Below, piece after piece: positions 51,682 through 61,310 of a stretch of DNA of 64,000 nt (within the stretch, counting starts at the first letter, position 1; every line of letters starts with the position of its first letter). A model generated the notes under the pieces. The model saw nothing but the letters and a program-made list of their open reading frames with translations, ran no database searches and was not told where the DNA came from. Origin of the DNA: Streptomyces viridochromogenes. GTDB lineage: Bacteria > Actinomycetota > Actinomycetes > Streptomycetales > Streptomycetaceae. Made by a program: the position numbers and the translations under genes. The DNA lies in the NCBI RefSeq assembly GCF_001270495.1, contig NZ_LGUR01000218.1, positions 1 through 64,000 of the forward strand. Reading direction: 5' to 3'.

Positions 51682-54672
51682 TCAGTGCCCCCGCTGCCGC
51701 AGCACCGACCCCGATCTCCCCTTCACGACCTCCAGCTGCGCATGGATCCGCCGCCGCAGATCGGCGACATGGCTGACGATGCCGACGCTGCGGTCGCGCT
51801 CGCGCAGGGAGTCGAGGACGTCGAGCACCTCGTCGAGGGTCTGGTCGTCGAGGCTGCCGAAGCCCTCGTCGATGAAGAGGGTGTCGAGGCGGACCCCGCC
51901 GGCCTCGTCGGTGACGACGTCCGCGAGGCCGAGGGCGAGGGCGAGCGAGGCGAAGAACGTCTCGCCGCCGGACAGCGTCGCCGTGTCCCGCTCGCGCCCG
52001 GTCCAGGCGTCGACGACATGCAGCCCGAGCCCGCTGCGGCCACGGCCGGCCCGGTCGTCGGAATGGACGAGGGTGTAGCGGCCGGACGACATGCGTTGCA
52101 GCCGTGCCGTCGCGGCGGCGGCGACCTGTTCGAGACGGGCCGCCAGCACGTACGACTCCAGGCGCATCTTGCGTTCGTTGTCCGCCGAGGTGCCCGCGGC
52201 GAGGGCGGCGAGGCGGGCCACCCGGTCGTACTCCTCGCGCAGCGGGGCGAGTTGGCGTACGGCGGCGGTCGCGCGCGCGGACAGCCGGTCGAGTTCGGTG
52301 CAGCGCCGGTCGGCCGCGTCGCGCGCGGAGGCGGCGTCGCGGGCCCGCTGGGCCGCGGCTGACGCGGCCCGCTCGGCGGCCCCGGGGTCGGCGGGCGCCC
52401 GCTGGGCGGCGGCCGCGGTGTCGGCCTCGGCGAGGACGCTCCGCACGGCGGCCTCCTCGGACTGCCAGGCGTCCAGCCGTCGCTGGAGCTCGCAGTGCCC
52501 GGCGTCGTCGAGCAGCGCGGCGGCCGCGGCCTGGGGGGTGTCGAACCCGGCGCGGAAGGCCGCGTCGGCCAGGCGGGCGTCGGCGTCCTTGAGTCGCTGG
52601 GCGGTGTCCTCGGCGGTGCGCGCGGTGTCGGCGGCGTCGGTGAGCAGCTCGGCCTGCCGCGCCAGTTGGGCGGCCCGCGCGGCGACGCTCGCGGCGGTGC
52701 CGCGCGCCTGGGCCAACTCCCCCTCCAGAGTGGCCCTTTCCCGGTCCAGCCGCTCACGGTGTCCCACCCGGGACGCGACTCTGACCGCCGCCTGCTGCCG
52801 GTCGGCGGTCCGCCGCTCGTACTCGGCCTCGGCCCGGCGCAGCTCCTCGTGCGCCGGGTGCAGGGCGGACGCGTCCCGGCGGGCCTGCGCGTAGAGTCGC
52901 TCCAACTCGTCGCAATGCGCGGCGAGTTGATCGGTCGGCGAGTCTCCGGCCTCGGCGGTTGCGGCGGCCAGTGCCTCGCGTACGACCCCCAGGTGCCGTT
53001 CCTTCTCGGTGTGCCGCTCGTCAGCCTGCTGGTAGGCGACCAGCGCGCGTTCCTCCGCCTCCCGGTCCACGTGCCCGACGTCCTTGTGGGCGGGGGCGGG
53101 GTGTTCGGTGCCGCCGCAGACCGCGCAGGGTTCGCCGTCCCTGAGCTGGGCGGCCAGTTCGGCGGCGATGCCGTTCAGGCGCTGTTCCTTGACGTCGAGC
53201 CAGTGCGCCTTGGCCGCGAGCACCTGCTCGTGTGCGAGGCGGGCCTGTTCGGCGGCCGTGTCCGTGTCGCCGGCCAGCTGGTCGCGCAGCCGCGCGGCGG
53301 CCAGCCGCTGCTGTGCCGGCTCGCGCTGCACGGCGAGCTGCTCGGCGCGGGTCGCGGCCTCCTGGGCGGCGTCGATACGGGCCTGGTGCCGGGCGCGGCT
53401 CTCCTCCCACCCGGCGAGCCAGTCCTCGGCGTCCTGGAGCAGGCCCTCGTCGGCCCGTTCCTGACGGTCCAGCTCGTCACGCTCGTCGAGGAGGCCGGCC
53501 AGCCGCTGCTCGGCGCGGCGGGCGGACTCCAGTCCGCCCAGTTCCTCGGCGGCCCGGCGCGCGGCGGCGGCGAGCCCGGCGGCCTCGGCACCCGCGAAGG
53601 TGTCCGGCAGCAGTCCACGCGCGTGTGCCTCGGCTGTGGCCGCCCGCCGGTGTTCCGCCTCGGTGGCCTCCCGCAGCTCCAGTGCGGGTGCCACGGCCTC
53701 GGCCTTGCGGGCCCGTTCCATCCGGGTCTGCGCCTGGCGAAAGCCCTCGGCCCGCTCCTCCAGCAGCCGGGCCCGCTCCCGCGCGTCGGCGAACCGCTGC
53801 TGCAACCGGGCCACTTCGCGTACGTCGCCCAGGGCGCGGTCGGCGGCGGCCTGGGCGGATTCGGCGGCGAGGAGGCTGCAGCGGGCGACGGTCAGCTGCT
53901 CACGGGCGATGCTGCGGGCGACGGCGGCGGCGCCGAGGATGGTGTCGGCCAGGCCCGGCTCGCCCGGTGCGAGGTCGGGCAGCCGCATGGCGTCGCCCGC
54001 CGCCTGCTGCATCCGGTGGGCGTCGGCGAGCAGCGCGGCGTCGCCGTCCCGCACCCGGGCCTCGGCCGCGCGTCGGCGCTCGGCGAGGCGCTTCTCGACC
54101 TCGGCGAAACGGCGGGTGTCGAAGAGACGGCCCAGCAGCTTGCCGCGCGCCTCGGCGTCGGCGCGCAGGAAGCGGGCGAAGTCGCCCTGGGGCAGGAGGA
54201 CCACCTGGCAGAACTGCTCGCGGCTCATGCCGAGCAGCTGGGTGATCTCCTCGCCGATCTCCTGGTGCGAGCGGCTGAGGTCCTTCCAGGCCCCGGCCTG
54301 CCCGTCGTACTCGCGCAGCCAGCTCTGCGCCTTGTCGAGCGTCGTGCCGGTGCCGCGCTTCTTGGGGCGCTCCCAGGGCGGTTGCCGGGTGACCTCCAAC
54401 CGGCGTCCGGCGACGGTCAGTTCGAGGCAGACCTCCGTACGGGTGCCGGCCGCGGCGTGGTCGCTGCGCAGGGTCATGCCCTGGCCGCTCTGGCGGGCGC
54501 CCGGCACGGAGCCGTAGAGCGCGTAGCAGACGGCGTCCAGTACGGAGGTCTTGCCGGCGCCGGTGGGGCCGTGCAGCAGGAAGAGGCCGGCCGTGGACAG
54601 CGCGTCGAAGTCGACGCGCTGAGAGCCGCCGAAGGGCCCGAAGGCCGTCACGTCGAGGCGATGGAGCCTCAC
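51682..54672 (-). CDS. sbcC: Exonuclease SbcC (Rad50-like ATPase subunit)
   Basis: 996-aa SMC-type ATPase. Walker A HGPTGAGKTS (34-43), Q-loop VVLLPQGDFARFL, long coiled coils (about 190-480 and 540-830), zinc-hook Cys516/Cys519 (GEPCAVCGG), signature LSGGETFFASLALALGL and Walker B LDTLFIDEGFGSLDD. With SbcD it opens hairpins and processes double-strand ends. The GTG start at 54672 overlaps the sbcD stop as GTGA. Confidence 0.97.
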   Translation of the reverse strand: MRLHRLDVTAFGPFGGSQRVDFDALSTAGLFLLHGPTGAGKTSVLDAVCYALYGSVPGARQSGQGMTLRSDHAAAGTRTEVCLELTVAGRRLEVTRQPPWERPKKRGTGTTLDKAQSWLREYDGQAGAWKDLSRSHQEIGEEITQLLGMSREQFCQVVLLPQGDFARFLRADAEARGKLLGRLFDTRRFAEVEKRLAERRRAAEARVRDGDAALLADAHRMQQAAGDAMRLPDLAPGEPGLADTILGAAAVARSIAREQLTVARCSLLAAESAQAAADRALGDVREVARLQQRFADARERARLLEERAEGFRQAQTRMERARKAEAVAPALELREATEAEHRRAATAEAHARGLLPDTFAGAEAAGLAAAARRAAEELGGLESARRAEQRLAGLLDERDELDRQERADEGLLQDAEDWLAGWEESRARHQARIDAAQEAATRAEQLAVQREPAQQRLAAARLRDQLAGDTDTAAEQARLAHEQVLAAKAHWLDVKEQRLNGIAAELAAQLRDGEPCAVCGGTEHPAPAHKDVGHVDREAEERALVAYQQADERHTEKERHLGVVREALAAATAEAGDSPTDQLAAHCDELERLYAQARRDASALHPAHEELRRAEAEYERRTADRQQAAVRVASRVGHRERLDRERATLEGELAQARGTAASVAARAAQLARQAELLTDAADTARTAEDTAQRLKDADARLADAAFRAGFDTPQAAAAALLDDAGHCELQRRLDAWQSEEAAVRSVLAEADTAAAAQRAPADPGAAERAASAAAQRARDAASARDAADRRCTELDRLSARATAAVRQLAPLREEYDRVARLAALAAGTSADNERKMRLESYVLAARLEQVAAAATARLQRMSSGRYTLVHSDDRAGRGRSGLGLHVVDAWTGRERDTATLSGGETFFASLALALGLADVVTDEAGGVRLDTLFIDEGFGSLDDQTLDEVLDVLDSLRERDRSVGIVSHVADLRRRIHAQLEVVKGRSGSVLRQRGH

Positions 54673-55832
54673 CGCGCCACCTCCCGCACGGCCTCGTCGG
54701 CCCGCACCGTGTCGAACGCGTCCCGCAGCACGCCCTGTTCGTGCTCGTCGGGCGCGGCCCCGCGCACATGCGCCACGAAGTCCTCCGCGATCTCCTGGTC
54801 GCTCCGCCCGGCGAGCCGCTGGGCGTAGGACACGTCGAGGTCGTCGGGCGCCCGCTCGGGGTCGAACACGAGGCTCAGCGTGTGCGGGAAGCGCTCGGCG
54901 AGCCGGGCCATCGGGTCCGCCGGGCGCACCGCGTCCGTGAGCGTCGCCTCGACCCATGCCTCCTCGTGCCGCGCGAGCGCGGGATCGGAGAGCAGTTCCT
55001 CCAGCTTCCCCCGGATCCGGGCCAGCGCACGCGGCACCGGGCAGTCGACGCGCTCGGCGGCGACCGCGCCGTCGGCGTCCAGGTCGACGAGCCACATGCT
55101 CTTGCGGTGATCGGCCTCCGAGAAGGAGTACGGCAGCGGAGAGCCCGAGTAGCGCACGCGCTCGGTGATGGTCTGGCAGCCGTGCAGATGCCCCAGCGCC
55201 GCGTAGTCGACGCCGTCGAAGACCCCGGCGGGCACCGCGGCCACCCCGCCGACGGTGATGTCCCGCTCGCTGTCGCTGGCCTCGCCTCCGGTGACGAAGG
55301 CGTGGGCGAGGACGACCGATCGGGTGCCCCGCGCGCGTGTCGCGAGGTCGGCGCGCACCCGGTCCATGGCGGCGGCGAGCACGCTCTCGTGACCGGGCTT
55401 GTCGACGCCGAACTCGTCCTTCACCAGGGCGGGTTCGAGATAGGGCAGCCCATAGAAGGCCACGTCACCGAAGTCGTCCCGCAGCACGACCGCGGTACCG
55501 CACGCCGCCGCCTCGGTCCGCAGATGGATGCCCGCACGGCCGATCAGGCCGGCCCCGACGCCGAGCCGGCGTGCCGAGTCGTGGTTCCCGGAGATCATCA
55601 CCGTCGGCACACCGAGGTCGGCGAGCCGGTGCAGGGCGTCGTCGAACAGCTCGACCGCGGCGAGCGGCGGTACCGCCCGGTCGTACACGTCCCCCGAGAC
55701 GACCACCGCGTCGACGCCACGCTCACGCACGGTCGTGACGAGGTGGCCGATGAACTCGGCCTGGGCGCCGAGCATGCTCACTCGGTGGAAGGCCCGGCCG
55801 AGATGCCAGTCGGAAGTGTGCAGCAATCTCAT
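54669..55832 (-). CDS. sbcD: Exonuclease SbcD (Mre11-like nuclease subunit)
   Basis: 387-aa metallophosphoesterase nuclease. Metal ligands: Asp8/His10 (TSDWHLGRAF), Asp48 (VVSGDVYDR), Asn83-His84-Asp85 (SGNHDSARR), with further His residues in LAHAFV and LGHLHG. Start MRLLHTSDWH; upstream codons are leader. First gene of the sbcDC operon. Confidence 0.97.
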   Translation of the reverse strand: MRLLHTSDWHLGRAFHRVSMLGAQAEFIGHLVTTVRERGVDAVVVSGDVYDRAVPPLAAVELFDDALHRLADLGVPTVMISGNHDSARRLGVGAGLIGRAGIHLRTEAAACGTAVVLRDDFGDVAFYGLPYLEPALVKDEFGVDKPGHESVLAAAMDRVRADLATRARGTRSVVLAHAFVTGGEASDSERDITVGGVAAVPAGVFDGVDYAALGHLHGCQTITERVRYSGSPLPYSFSEADHRKSMWLVDLDADGAVAAERVDCPVPRALARIRGKLEELLSDPALARHEEAWVEATLTDAVRPADPMARLAERFPHTLSLVFDPERAPDDLDVSYAQRLAGRSDQEIAEDFVAHVRGAAPDEHEQGVLRDAFDTVRADEAVREVAR

Positions 55833-55953
55833 GAAACCGCTCTTACCTGCACATCTCCCCCAACGGCGCCCTGATTCCGGCACCCACCGGCACGGGTCGG
55901 CCGGTCGGCACCCACCACGCTAACGCCTGTCGGTATCTGATTCCCCACGGACC

Positions 55954-56625
55954 TCACACCCCGTGGTGGGGCTCGATCTCCAAGGGCGCGACGGAGCCGC
56001 CGCCGGTGAGCCGATGCCGGTGCGTGAGCGTGTGGTCGAGTTGCCTCGCCAGGCCGGGGACGGTCGCCGGGGGCAGATACACCTCGGCGCCCGCGTCGAG
56101 CAGGCGCCGGACGGGGCCCTGGTAGCTGACTCCCAGCTCGTCGTCCTCGATCTCGGCGACGATCACCCGAGCCCGGGGGAACGCCGACCGGAGGCCGGCG
56201 ATCAGCTGCGGGCTGACCGGCGGCACCAGCAGCACGTCGGCGGTCGCAGGAGCCGCGTGCAGGTCGACCACGATGTAGTCCGGACCGAGCTGGTCGGACA
56301 GCGACACTCGGGCCGACTCCGACAGCTCCATCGCGGTCACGACGACCGTCACGCCCGCGTGGGCGAACGACTGCTCCTCGTCGGCTCCGTCGGTTCGGTC
56401 GGCCCTGTCGGTCCCGTCCGGCACGACCGGATCGATGAGGACGCCGAGCAAGGGGGCACGGGTAGCGGCGTCGGCGGCGTCGGCGGCGCCGGAGATCCTC
56501 GCGATCGGCTCGCCGTCCCGCGTGATCACCAGTTCCTCCCCGGGACCGAGGGCCTCGATGAATGCGATGACGTCCTCGGGAAAGCGCGTTGCGTCGATCG
56601 CCCGCGGGGCGTGCTCGTCAGTCAT
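55954..56625 (-). CDS. Phd-like N-terminus fused to an unrecognised domain
   Basis: 223-aa protein. Residues 12-50 (RFPEDVIAFIEALGPGEELVITRDGEPIARI in pieces) look like the Phd/YefM antitoxin DNA-binding fold. After an Asp/Ala linker (50-85) comes an unrecognised domain (about 90-200) with VTVVVTAMELSESARVSLSD, YIVVDLHAAPATADVLLVPP and VIVAEIEDDELGVSYQGPV, reminiscent of a Rossmann-like or receiver-like alpha/beta fold. No toxin gene adjacent. Functional assignment not possible. Confidence 0.72.
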   Translation of the reverse strand: MTDEHAPRAIDATRFPEDVIAFIEALGPGEELVITRDGEPIARISGAADAADAATRAPLLGVLIDPVVPDGTDRADRTDGADEEQSFAHAGVTVVVTAMELSESARVSLSDQLGPDYIVVDLHAAPATADVLLVPPVSPQLIAGLRSAFPRARVIVAEIEDDELGVSYQGPVRRLLDAGAEVYLPPATVPGLARQLDHTLTHRHRLTGGGSVAPLEIEPHHGV

Positions 56626-56999
56626 CGGGCCCGGACGGAACGCGGGGTTGGGGATTACCGCACAGTGGGACCCTGTTCGATGACCACAGGGAGTGAAGGG
56701 GCAGAAGAGGCAGAAGGGGCAGCATCACAGCACCCAATTCTCCCATATCGACCAGGCATTCGCCGAGTGTCCTACCCGTTCACCAAAGCGAGAATCCGCT
56801 CGGCCGGTTGCCGAGGACTCGTGTCGTCGGCAGAAGATCTCCTGCCGATAACCGTCGTTCACCACAGTCATGGGAACGACGAGAAGACGGTCCGGATAGT
56901 GCCGGATGAATCCCGCACACGACTGGGCCACGACATCTCGCCGGCATGCAAGGTCGTGGAAAAACGATGAGTTCCCTCTCCCGTCCTGCGTCCGGTCCC
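56626..56999. other. 374-bp gap of visibly lower GC before the metabolite cluster
   Basis: Contains a 7-bp hairpin TCGGCAG-AAGATCTC-CTGCCGA (56827-56848). A minus-strand open frame of 48 codons (from MTVVNDGYRQ to WENWVL) has poor codon bias and no ribosome-binding site. I see no gene I can support. It separates housekeeping-type genes from the cluster at 57 kb and may be a boundary. Confidence 0.5.
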
Positions 57000-58316
57000 T
57001 CAGGGGCGCGGACGGTGCCCGGAGCAACACCAGTCGACGCACTCGTACTGGTGCAGGACCACGCCGACTTGCCCCGGCCACCGCGTGCCGAGGTCCCCCA
57101 TCGAGGCCGCACGCGCCAGCTCCACGCACACGGACAACGCCGTCTGCTCGTCGACGCCTGAGAACGACGGATAGCTCGCGTTCACCAAGCCCTGCAACCA
57201 GTTGCGCAGGGTCCGGGTCTCGTCCCACCGCGCGAGCTCGATCCTGCGATGGACGAAGCCCCGGCCCAACAGCCACCTGTGCAGGCGCTGCCGCTGCCCC
57301 TTGGTCCAGTACGGGAAGACCCCGCCGGAGACCTCCGCCAGCCGTGCGGCGATCTCCTCCTGGAGGCGGCCGATCTCCACGGCGGGCGTGGTCTCCAGTT
57401 CGACGCGGTGGAACTGGCCGCCCAGGGCCAGCACTCTCTCGACCTCGGTGGCGGCGAGCAGCGGCTCCGCGCAGAAGTCGATGCTCTCGTGCTCGACGAC
57501 CACGTCGACCGATCCCGTGTCGAAGGGCATCGCCATCATGTCGCCGTGCCGCACGTCCAGGCCGTCCCGGCGCCCTGCCTCGATCATCGCGAGCGACGCC
57601 TCTATCCCGACGTAGGAGCCTGCGAGGGGCGCGATGTTGCGTGCGACCCGGCCGGTGCCCGGGCCCAGTTCCAGGACGCGGCGCGAACCGAGGAAGTCCT
57701 TGGCGAATCCCCGCAGTACGTCGTTGAACCGTTCGGTCACCTGTCGTGCCGGGTCGTACCGCCGCGCCAGCTCGGGTCCGTAGAGCGCGCCGTCGACCGG
57801 CGGTGTCCCGGCGGTCGGTCGCGGGTCGACGTCCACGCCGGTGAGGAAGCGCTGATTGGCGTTGAACCAGCCGACGCAGGCCAGGGCCGCCCGCACCGTC
57901 ATCCGGTCGTGCCGAGCGTGCTCCGCCAGTTCCGAGGGCAGGCCGCCGAAAGCGAGGGTGCAGTCGTCGCCGCCGCCCCGCAGGCGCACGTACTCACACG
58001 CGCTGAGCAATGTCGCCGTCTCGCCCGCGGTGATCAGCTCGTCCGGCCGGCCGGACGTCGAGTACCGCGCCGCCAAGTCGGCGACCGGGGGCACGACTTC
58101 CTTCGCCAGCGTTTCCAGGGTCGCGGCCCGCCACGGCGGAACGTAGTGGAACCGGCCATCGCACGGCGGAAGGGCGGCGCTGTCGCCTGCTTCGCGCACG
58201 ACGTCGATCGCGGCGGCGCGGGTGGCACCGCCGAATCCGGCCTCGGACCTGTAGGGGATCACTGCCATCACCTCACTGGGAACGTCGTCCGCCCGCACGC
58301 CGTGGTGGGAGCGCAC
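57000..58316 (-). CDS. SAM-dependent methyltransferase with long N-terminal domain
   Basis: 438-aa protein. Residues about 1-200 are an unrecognised, mostly helical domain (VVPPVADLAARYSTSG, ACVGWFNANQRFLTGVDVDP); the class I methyltransferase fold follows (VLELGPGTGRVARNIAP, VGIEASLAMIEAGR, VVVEHESIDFCAEP). It ends YECVDWCCSGHRPRP with a Cys pair. GTG at 58316; MAVIPYRSEAG 16 codons later is an alternative. Likely tailoring enzyme of the cluster, upstream of or co-transcribed with nothing to its left. Confidence 0.82.
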   Translation of the reverse strand: MRSHHGVRADDVPSEVMAVIPYRSEAGFGGATRAAAIDVVREAGDSAALPPCDGRFHYVPPWRAATLETLAKEVVPPVADLAARYSTSGRPDELITAGETATLLSACEYVRLRGGGDDCTLAFGGLPSELAEHARHDRMTVRAALACVGWFNANQRFLTGVDVDPRPTAGTPPVDGALYGPELARRYDPARQVTERFNDVLRGFAKDFLGSRRVLELGPGTGRVARNIAPLAGSYVGIEASLAMIEAGRRDGLDVRHGDMMAMPFDTGSVDVVVEHESIDFCAEPLLAATEVERVLALGGQFHRVELETTPAVEIGRLQEEIAARLAEVSGGVFPYWTKGQRQRLHRWLLGRGFVHRRIELARWDETRTLRNWLQGLVNASYPSFSGVDEQTALSVCVELARAASMGDLGTRWPGQVGVVLHQYECVDWCCSGHRPRP

Positions 58317-58384
58317 GGCCTGCGGCGGGCGTACGGGGCGGTCATCAGCGCGTTCTCAGCGCCGTTCGGTGGGTCGGCCACTCG

Positions 58385-59410
58385 TCAAGAGGCCCAGACG
58401 GAATACCGGCGAGTCGCCTCGCACTGGGGTGCCCCGTCGTCATCGGACCAGGTGAGGACGAGGTTGCCGCGTACATCGCCGTCCGCGAGCCGCTTGAGCG
58501 CCGCCCGCGCCTCCTGGACCGGCAGCACATCGTCCACCAGCGGTTTGACGCCGGTGGTACGCATCAGCGTGAGCATGCGGCCGTACTCCTCCCGTGTGCC
58601 GCTGAAGGAGCCGACCACGTTGATCTGGTGGAAGTAGATCCGGTGCAACCGGGCGGGTGGCACATCCCCCGTCGTCGCGCCCGCGACCACCACCGTGCCG
58701 CCGTGCCGGACACTGCGCAGGGTGTGCGTCCACGTCTCCCTGCCGACGCTGTCGATCACCGCGTCGACCGGTTCGGGCAGTTCGACCCCCGGTTCGTACG
58801 TGGCGCTCGCTCCCAGTCGGCGGGCCAGGTCCCGCTTGTCGGCGGACCGGCCGGTGACCCACGTACGCAGGCCGCCCGCCGCCGCCAGGCTGATCAACGC
58901 GGTGGAGAGCCCGCCCGCGGCACCCTGGATGAGCACGGTGTCCCCGGGACGCAACGCCGCCTTCGTGAACAGCATCCGGTACGCCGGAAGCCAGGTGCAC
59001 ACCAGGCACGCCGCCTCCTCCCAGGACAGATGGTCCGGGACGGGCAACAGGCTGTCGGGGGGCGCGGCGAAATACTCGGCGAGAGTGCCCGGCCGGGCGC
59101 CGACGAGCTGGGCCGCCGGCATCACCAGCGTCTCGTCGCTCATGCCCGGCGGGGAATCGAGAAGCGGGTACAGCACCACCCTCGTTCCGTCGGGCCGCTC
59201 CCCCGCCGCTTCGCAGCCGAGGATGCGCGGATACTGGTCGCGGTTGATCCCGACACCACGCAGGGTCCAGAGATCCTTGTGGTTCAGGGACGCCGCCCGG
59301 ACCCGCACCCGCACCCAGCCCGGAGGCACTTCGGGATCGGGGCGATGCCCGACGACGACGGCGGACAGCGGGTCGTCGACATCGGGGGCGGCTGCGAACA
59401 CGGCCTTCAT
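58385..59410 (-). CDS. Quinone oxidoreductase-like (MDR) dehydrogenase
   Basis: 341-aa medium-chain dehydrogenase/reductase. N-terminal GroES-like part (SLNHKDLWTLRGVG, RILGCEAAGE) and nucleotide-binding motif GAAGGLSTALISLA (163-176). The cysteine ligands of the zinc-dependent class are missing, suggesting a zinc-independent quinone- or enoyl-type reductase. Start MKAVFAAAPDV behind AAGGACGAGG. Downstream on the same strand, 68 bp away, is the methyltransferase; both likely serve the cluster. Confidence 0.9.
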   Translation of the reverse strand: MKAVFAAAPDVDDPLSAVVVGHRPDPEVPPGWVRVRVRAASLNHKDLWTLRGVGINRDQYPRILGCEAAGERPDGTRVVLYPLLDSPPGMSDETLVMPAAQLVGARPGTLAEYFAAPPDSLLPVPDHLSWEEAACLVCTWLPAYRMLFTKAALRPGDTVLIQGAAGGLSTALISLAAAGGLRTWVTGRSADKRDLARRLGASATYEPGVELPEPVDAVIDSVGRETWTHTLRSVRHGGTVVVAGATTGDVPPARLHRIYFHQINVVGSFSGTREEYGRMLTLMRTTGVKPLVDDVLPVQEARAALKRLADGDVRGNLVLTWSDDDGAPQCEATRRYSVWAS

Positions 59411-59867
59411 GAGTCCTCGTCCTTGGGCTGTCGGATGGGGTTCCCACGCATATGACTTCCTTCCGGATTGGCCGACAGGGCGAATCGCACGGGCGTCATC
59501 GGGACGGGGAGCCGAGCAGTTCGGCCGACGGCACGGTCGCGCGCGCGAACCACGTCGCGAACCCGGACACGACCAGCGCCCGCACCCGCAGCGAGGGCCC
59601 GGACCCGCTCGGATCGCAGTGCACGCGTGCCTCGTCACCCGCCGCGATCTTGTGCACGCTCCTGGTGTGCAGGTGCCCGACCCCGTCGTCGACGACCACG
59701 CGGGCGACCGGCTCGGTCCGCGCGCCGCCGAAGAACCGCACGCCGACAACTACGACGCCTCGCTCCCGTTCGGCACCTACCGCGCCTACCTCGCCGACTG
59801 GCCGGACGACTCCCCGTAGGTCCAGCCGGAACCCGACAACAAGACAGCAAAGGCAGGTGCATGGAGC
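59411..59867. other. 457-bp region with ambiguous coding on both strands
   Basis: 59411-59495 looks non-coding (leader of the dehydrogenase gene). From about 59500 to 59819 both strands have codon patterns typical of coding DNA: a plus-strand frame ending DASLPFGTYRAYLADWPDDS at 59819, and a minus-strand frame ending ATVPSAELLGSPSR at 59496 (up to 133 aa). Neither resembles a family I know, and only one can be the main gene. The plus version ends 49 bp before the HMG-CoA synthase gene. Confidence 0.4.
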
Positions 59868-61055
59868 GTGGCAGGCGATCGCGCCATAGGAATTCACGAT
59901 CTGTCATTCGCAACAACCGAGTTCGTCCTGCCGCACACGGCACTCGCCGATCACAACGGCACCGAGATCGGCAAATACCATGTGGGCATCGGCCAGCGGT
60001 CGATGAGCGTGCCCGCCGCCGACGAGGACATCGTGACCATGGGCGCGGCCGCCGCCGCACCGATCATCGCCCGTCATGGCTCCGATCGGATCCGGACAGT
60101 CGTGTTCGCGACGGAGTCGTCGATCGACCAGGCGAAGTCGGCCGGTGTGTACGTCCACTCCCTGCTCGGCCTGCCGTCGGCCACCCGGGTCGTCGAGCTG
60201 AAACAGGCCTGCTACGGGGCCACGGCGGCCCTGCAGTTCGCCGTCGGCCTCGTGCTGCGCGCCCCCGCGCAGCAGGTCCTCGTGGTCGCGAGTGACATCT
60301 CCAAGTACGACCTGGACAGCCCGGGTGAGGCGACGCAGGGCGCGGCGGCCGTGGCCATGCTGGTCGGCTCGGACCCCGCGCTGGTGCGCGTCGAGGATCC
60401 GTCCGGCCTGTTCACCGCCGACGTCATGGACTTCTGGCGGCCGAATTACCGTGAGGCCGCTCTGGTCGACGGCGAGGGATCCGTCACCGCGTATCTGCAG
60501 GCGGTGGAGGGCAGTTGGAAGGACTACACGGAGCAGGGCGGGCGTCCGCTCGACGAGTTCACCGCGTTCTGCTATCACCAGCCGTTCACGAAGATGGCCC
60601 GCAAGGCGCACCGTCATCTGCTGAACACCCGCGGGCACGACACCGACGAGGACCGGATCAGTCGAGCCGTCGGGCCCACCACGGCGTACAACACGGTCTT
60701 CGGCAACAGCTACACCGCCTCGACGTACCTCGGCCTCGCGTCGTTGCTCGACCAGGCGGACGACCTGACCGGCCGGCTCATCGGGTTTCTCAGCTACGGC
60801 TCCGGCAGCGTCGCCGAGTTCTTCGCCGGAGCCGTCGTTCCCGGCTACCGGGAGCACCTGCGCACCCCGGCACACCACGAGGCGGTCAACCGGCGCCGGC
60901 CACTCGACTACGCCGCCTTCCGCAGGCTGCACACGAGGTCCTTCCCGGCCGACGGAGGTGATCACCCCACTCCGACGCAGACCACCGGGCCCTTCCGGCT
61001 GGCGGCGCTCCGCGACCACAAGCGCATCTACGAGAGGTGCCAAGGGCACCTGTAA
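59868..61055 (+). CDS. HMG-CoA synthase family protein
   Basis: 395-aa HMGS homologue with full catalytic set: Glu83 (FATESSID), Cys115 (LKQACYGATAAL) and His237 (CYHQPFTKM), plus the GNSYTASTYLGLASLL segment. It condenses an acetyl unit onto a beta-keto thioester. In Streptomyces such enzymes occur in the mevalonate pathway or as the beta-branching HCS of polyketide/NRPS clusters. No mevalonate genes are adjacent, and the MbtH, thioesterase and exporter genes nearby favour a role in specialised metabolism, although partner enoyl-CoA hydratases and donor ACP are not in the window. GTG start behind AGGCAGG. Confidence 0.92.
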   Translation: MAGDRAIGIHDLSFATTEFVLPHTALADHNGTEIGKYHVGIGQRSMSVPAADEDIVTMGAAAAAPIIARHGSDRIRTVVFATESSIDQAKSAGVYVHSLLGLPSATRVVELKQACYGATAALQFAVGLVLRAPAQQVLVVASDISKYDLDSPGEATQGAAAVAMLVGSDPALVRVEDPSGLFTADVMDFWRPNYREAALVDGEGSVTAYLQAVEGSWKDYTEQGGRPLDEFTAFCYHQPFTKMARKAHRHLLNTRGHDTDEDRISRAVGPTTAYNTVFGNSYTASTYLGLASLLDQADDLTGRLIGFLSYGSGSVAEFFAGAVVPGYREHLRTPAHHEAVNRRRPLDYAAFRRLHTRSFPADGGDHPTPTQTTGPFRLAALRDHKRIYERCQGHL

Positions 61056-61310
61056 CGGACTCAGGGATGTAAGAGACGACCTCAGGGATCCGTCGGCTCC
61101 TCCGTTGCCCCGTTGCCGAATTCGACGACGGGGCTTCAGCGGAATACGGCCGTGCAGCGGGCTGGTGCGGCCTGGCGCTCGTCCATGCGCAGCGAGTGGA
61201 CAGGAACTCGTCGACACCAGATCGGCCAACGTCCCGTCGGGACAGGCCGGCACCTGTGGCTTTGCCACGCTGGATGTTCGCCATCGCGCCCGGACAACCG
61301 CCGTTGATTT
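61056..61310. other. 255-bp gap between convergent HMGS and MFS genes
   Basis: Contains two copies of CTCAGGGAT 20 bp apart just after the HMGS stop. I see no hairpin strong enough to call a terminator, and no gene with good codon use. Confidence 0.45.

Noticed and set aside
56725..56871. Possible small peptide precursor (48 codons, MTVVNDGYRQ to WENWVL) at the cluster edge
   Set aside because: Codon third positions are not GC-biased, there is no ribosome-binding site and no modifying enzyme typical of a RiPP is adjacent. Kept only as part of the gap description.
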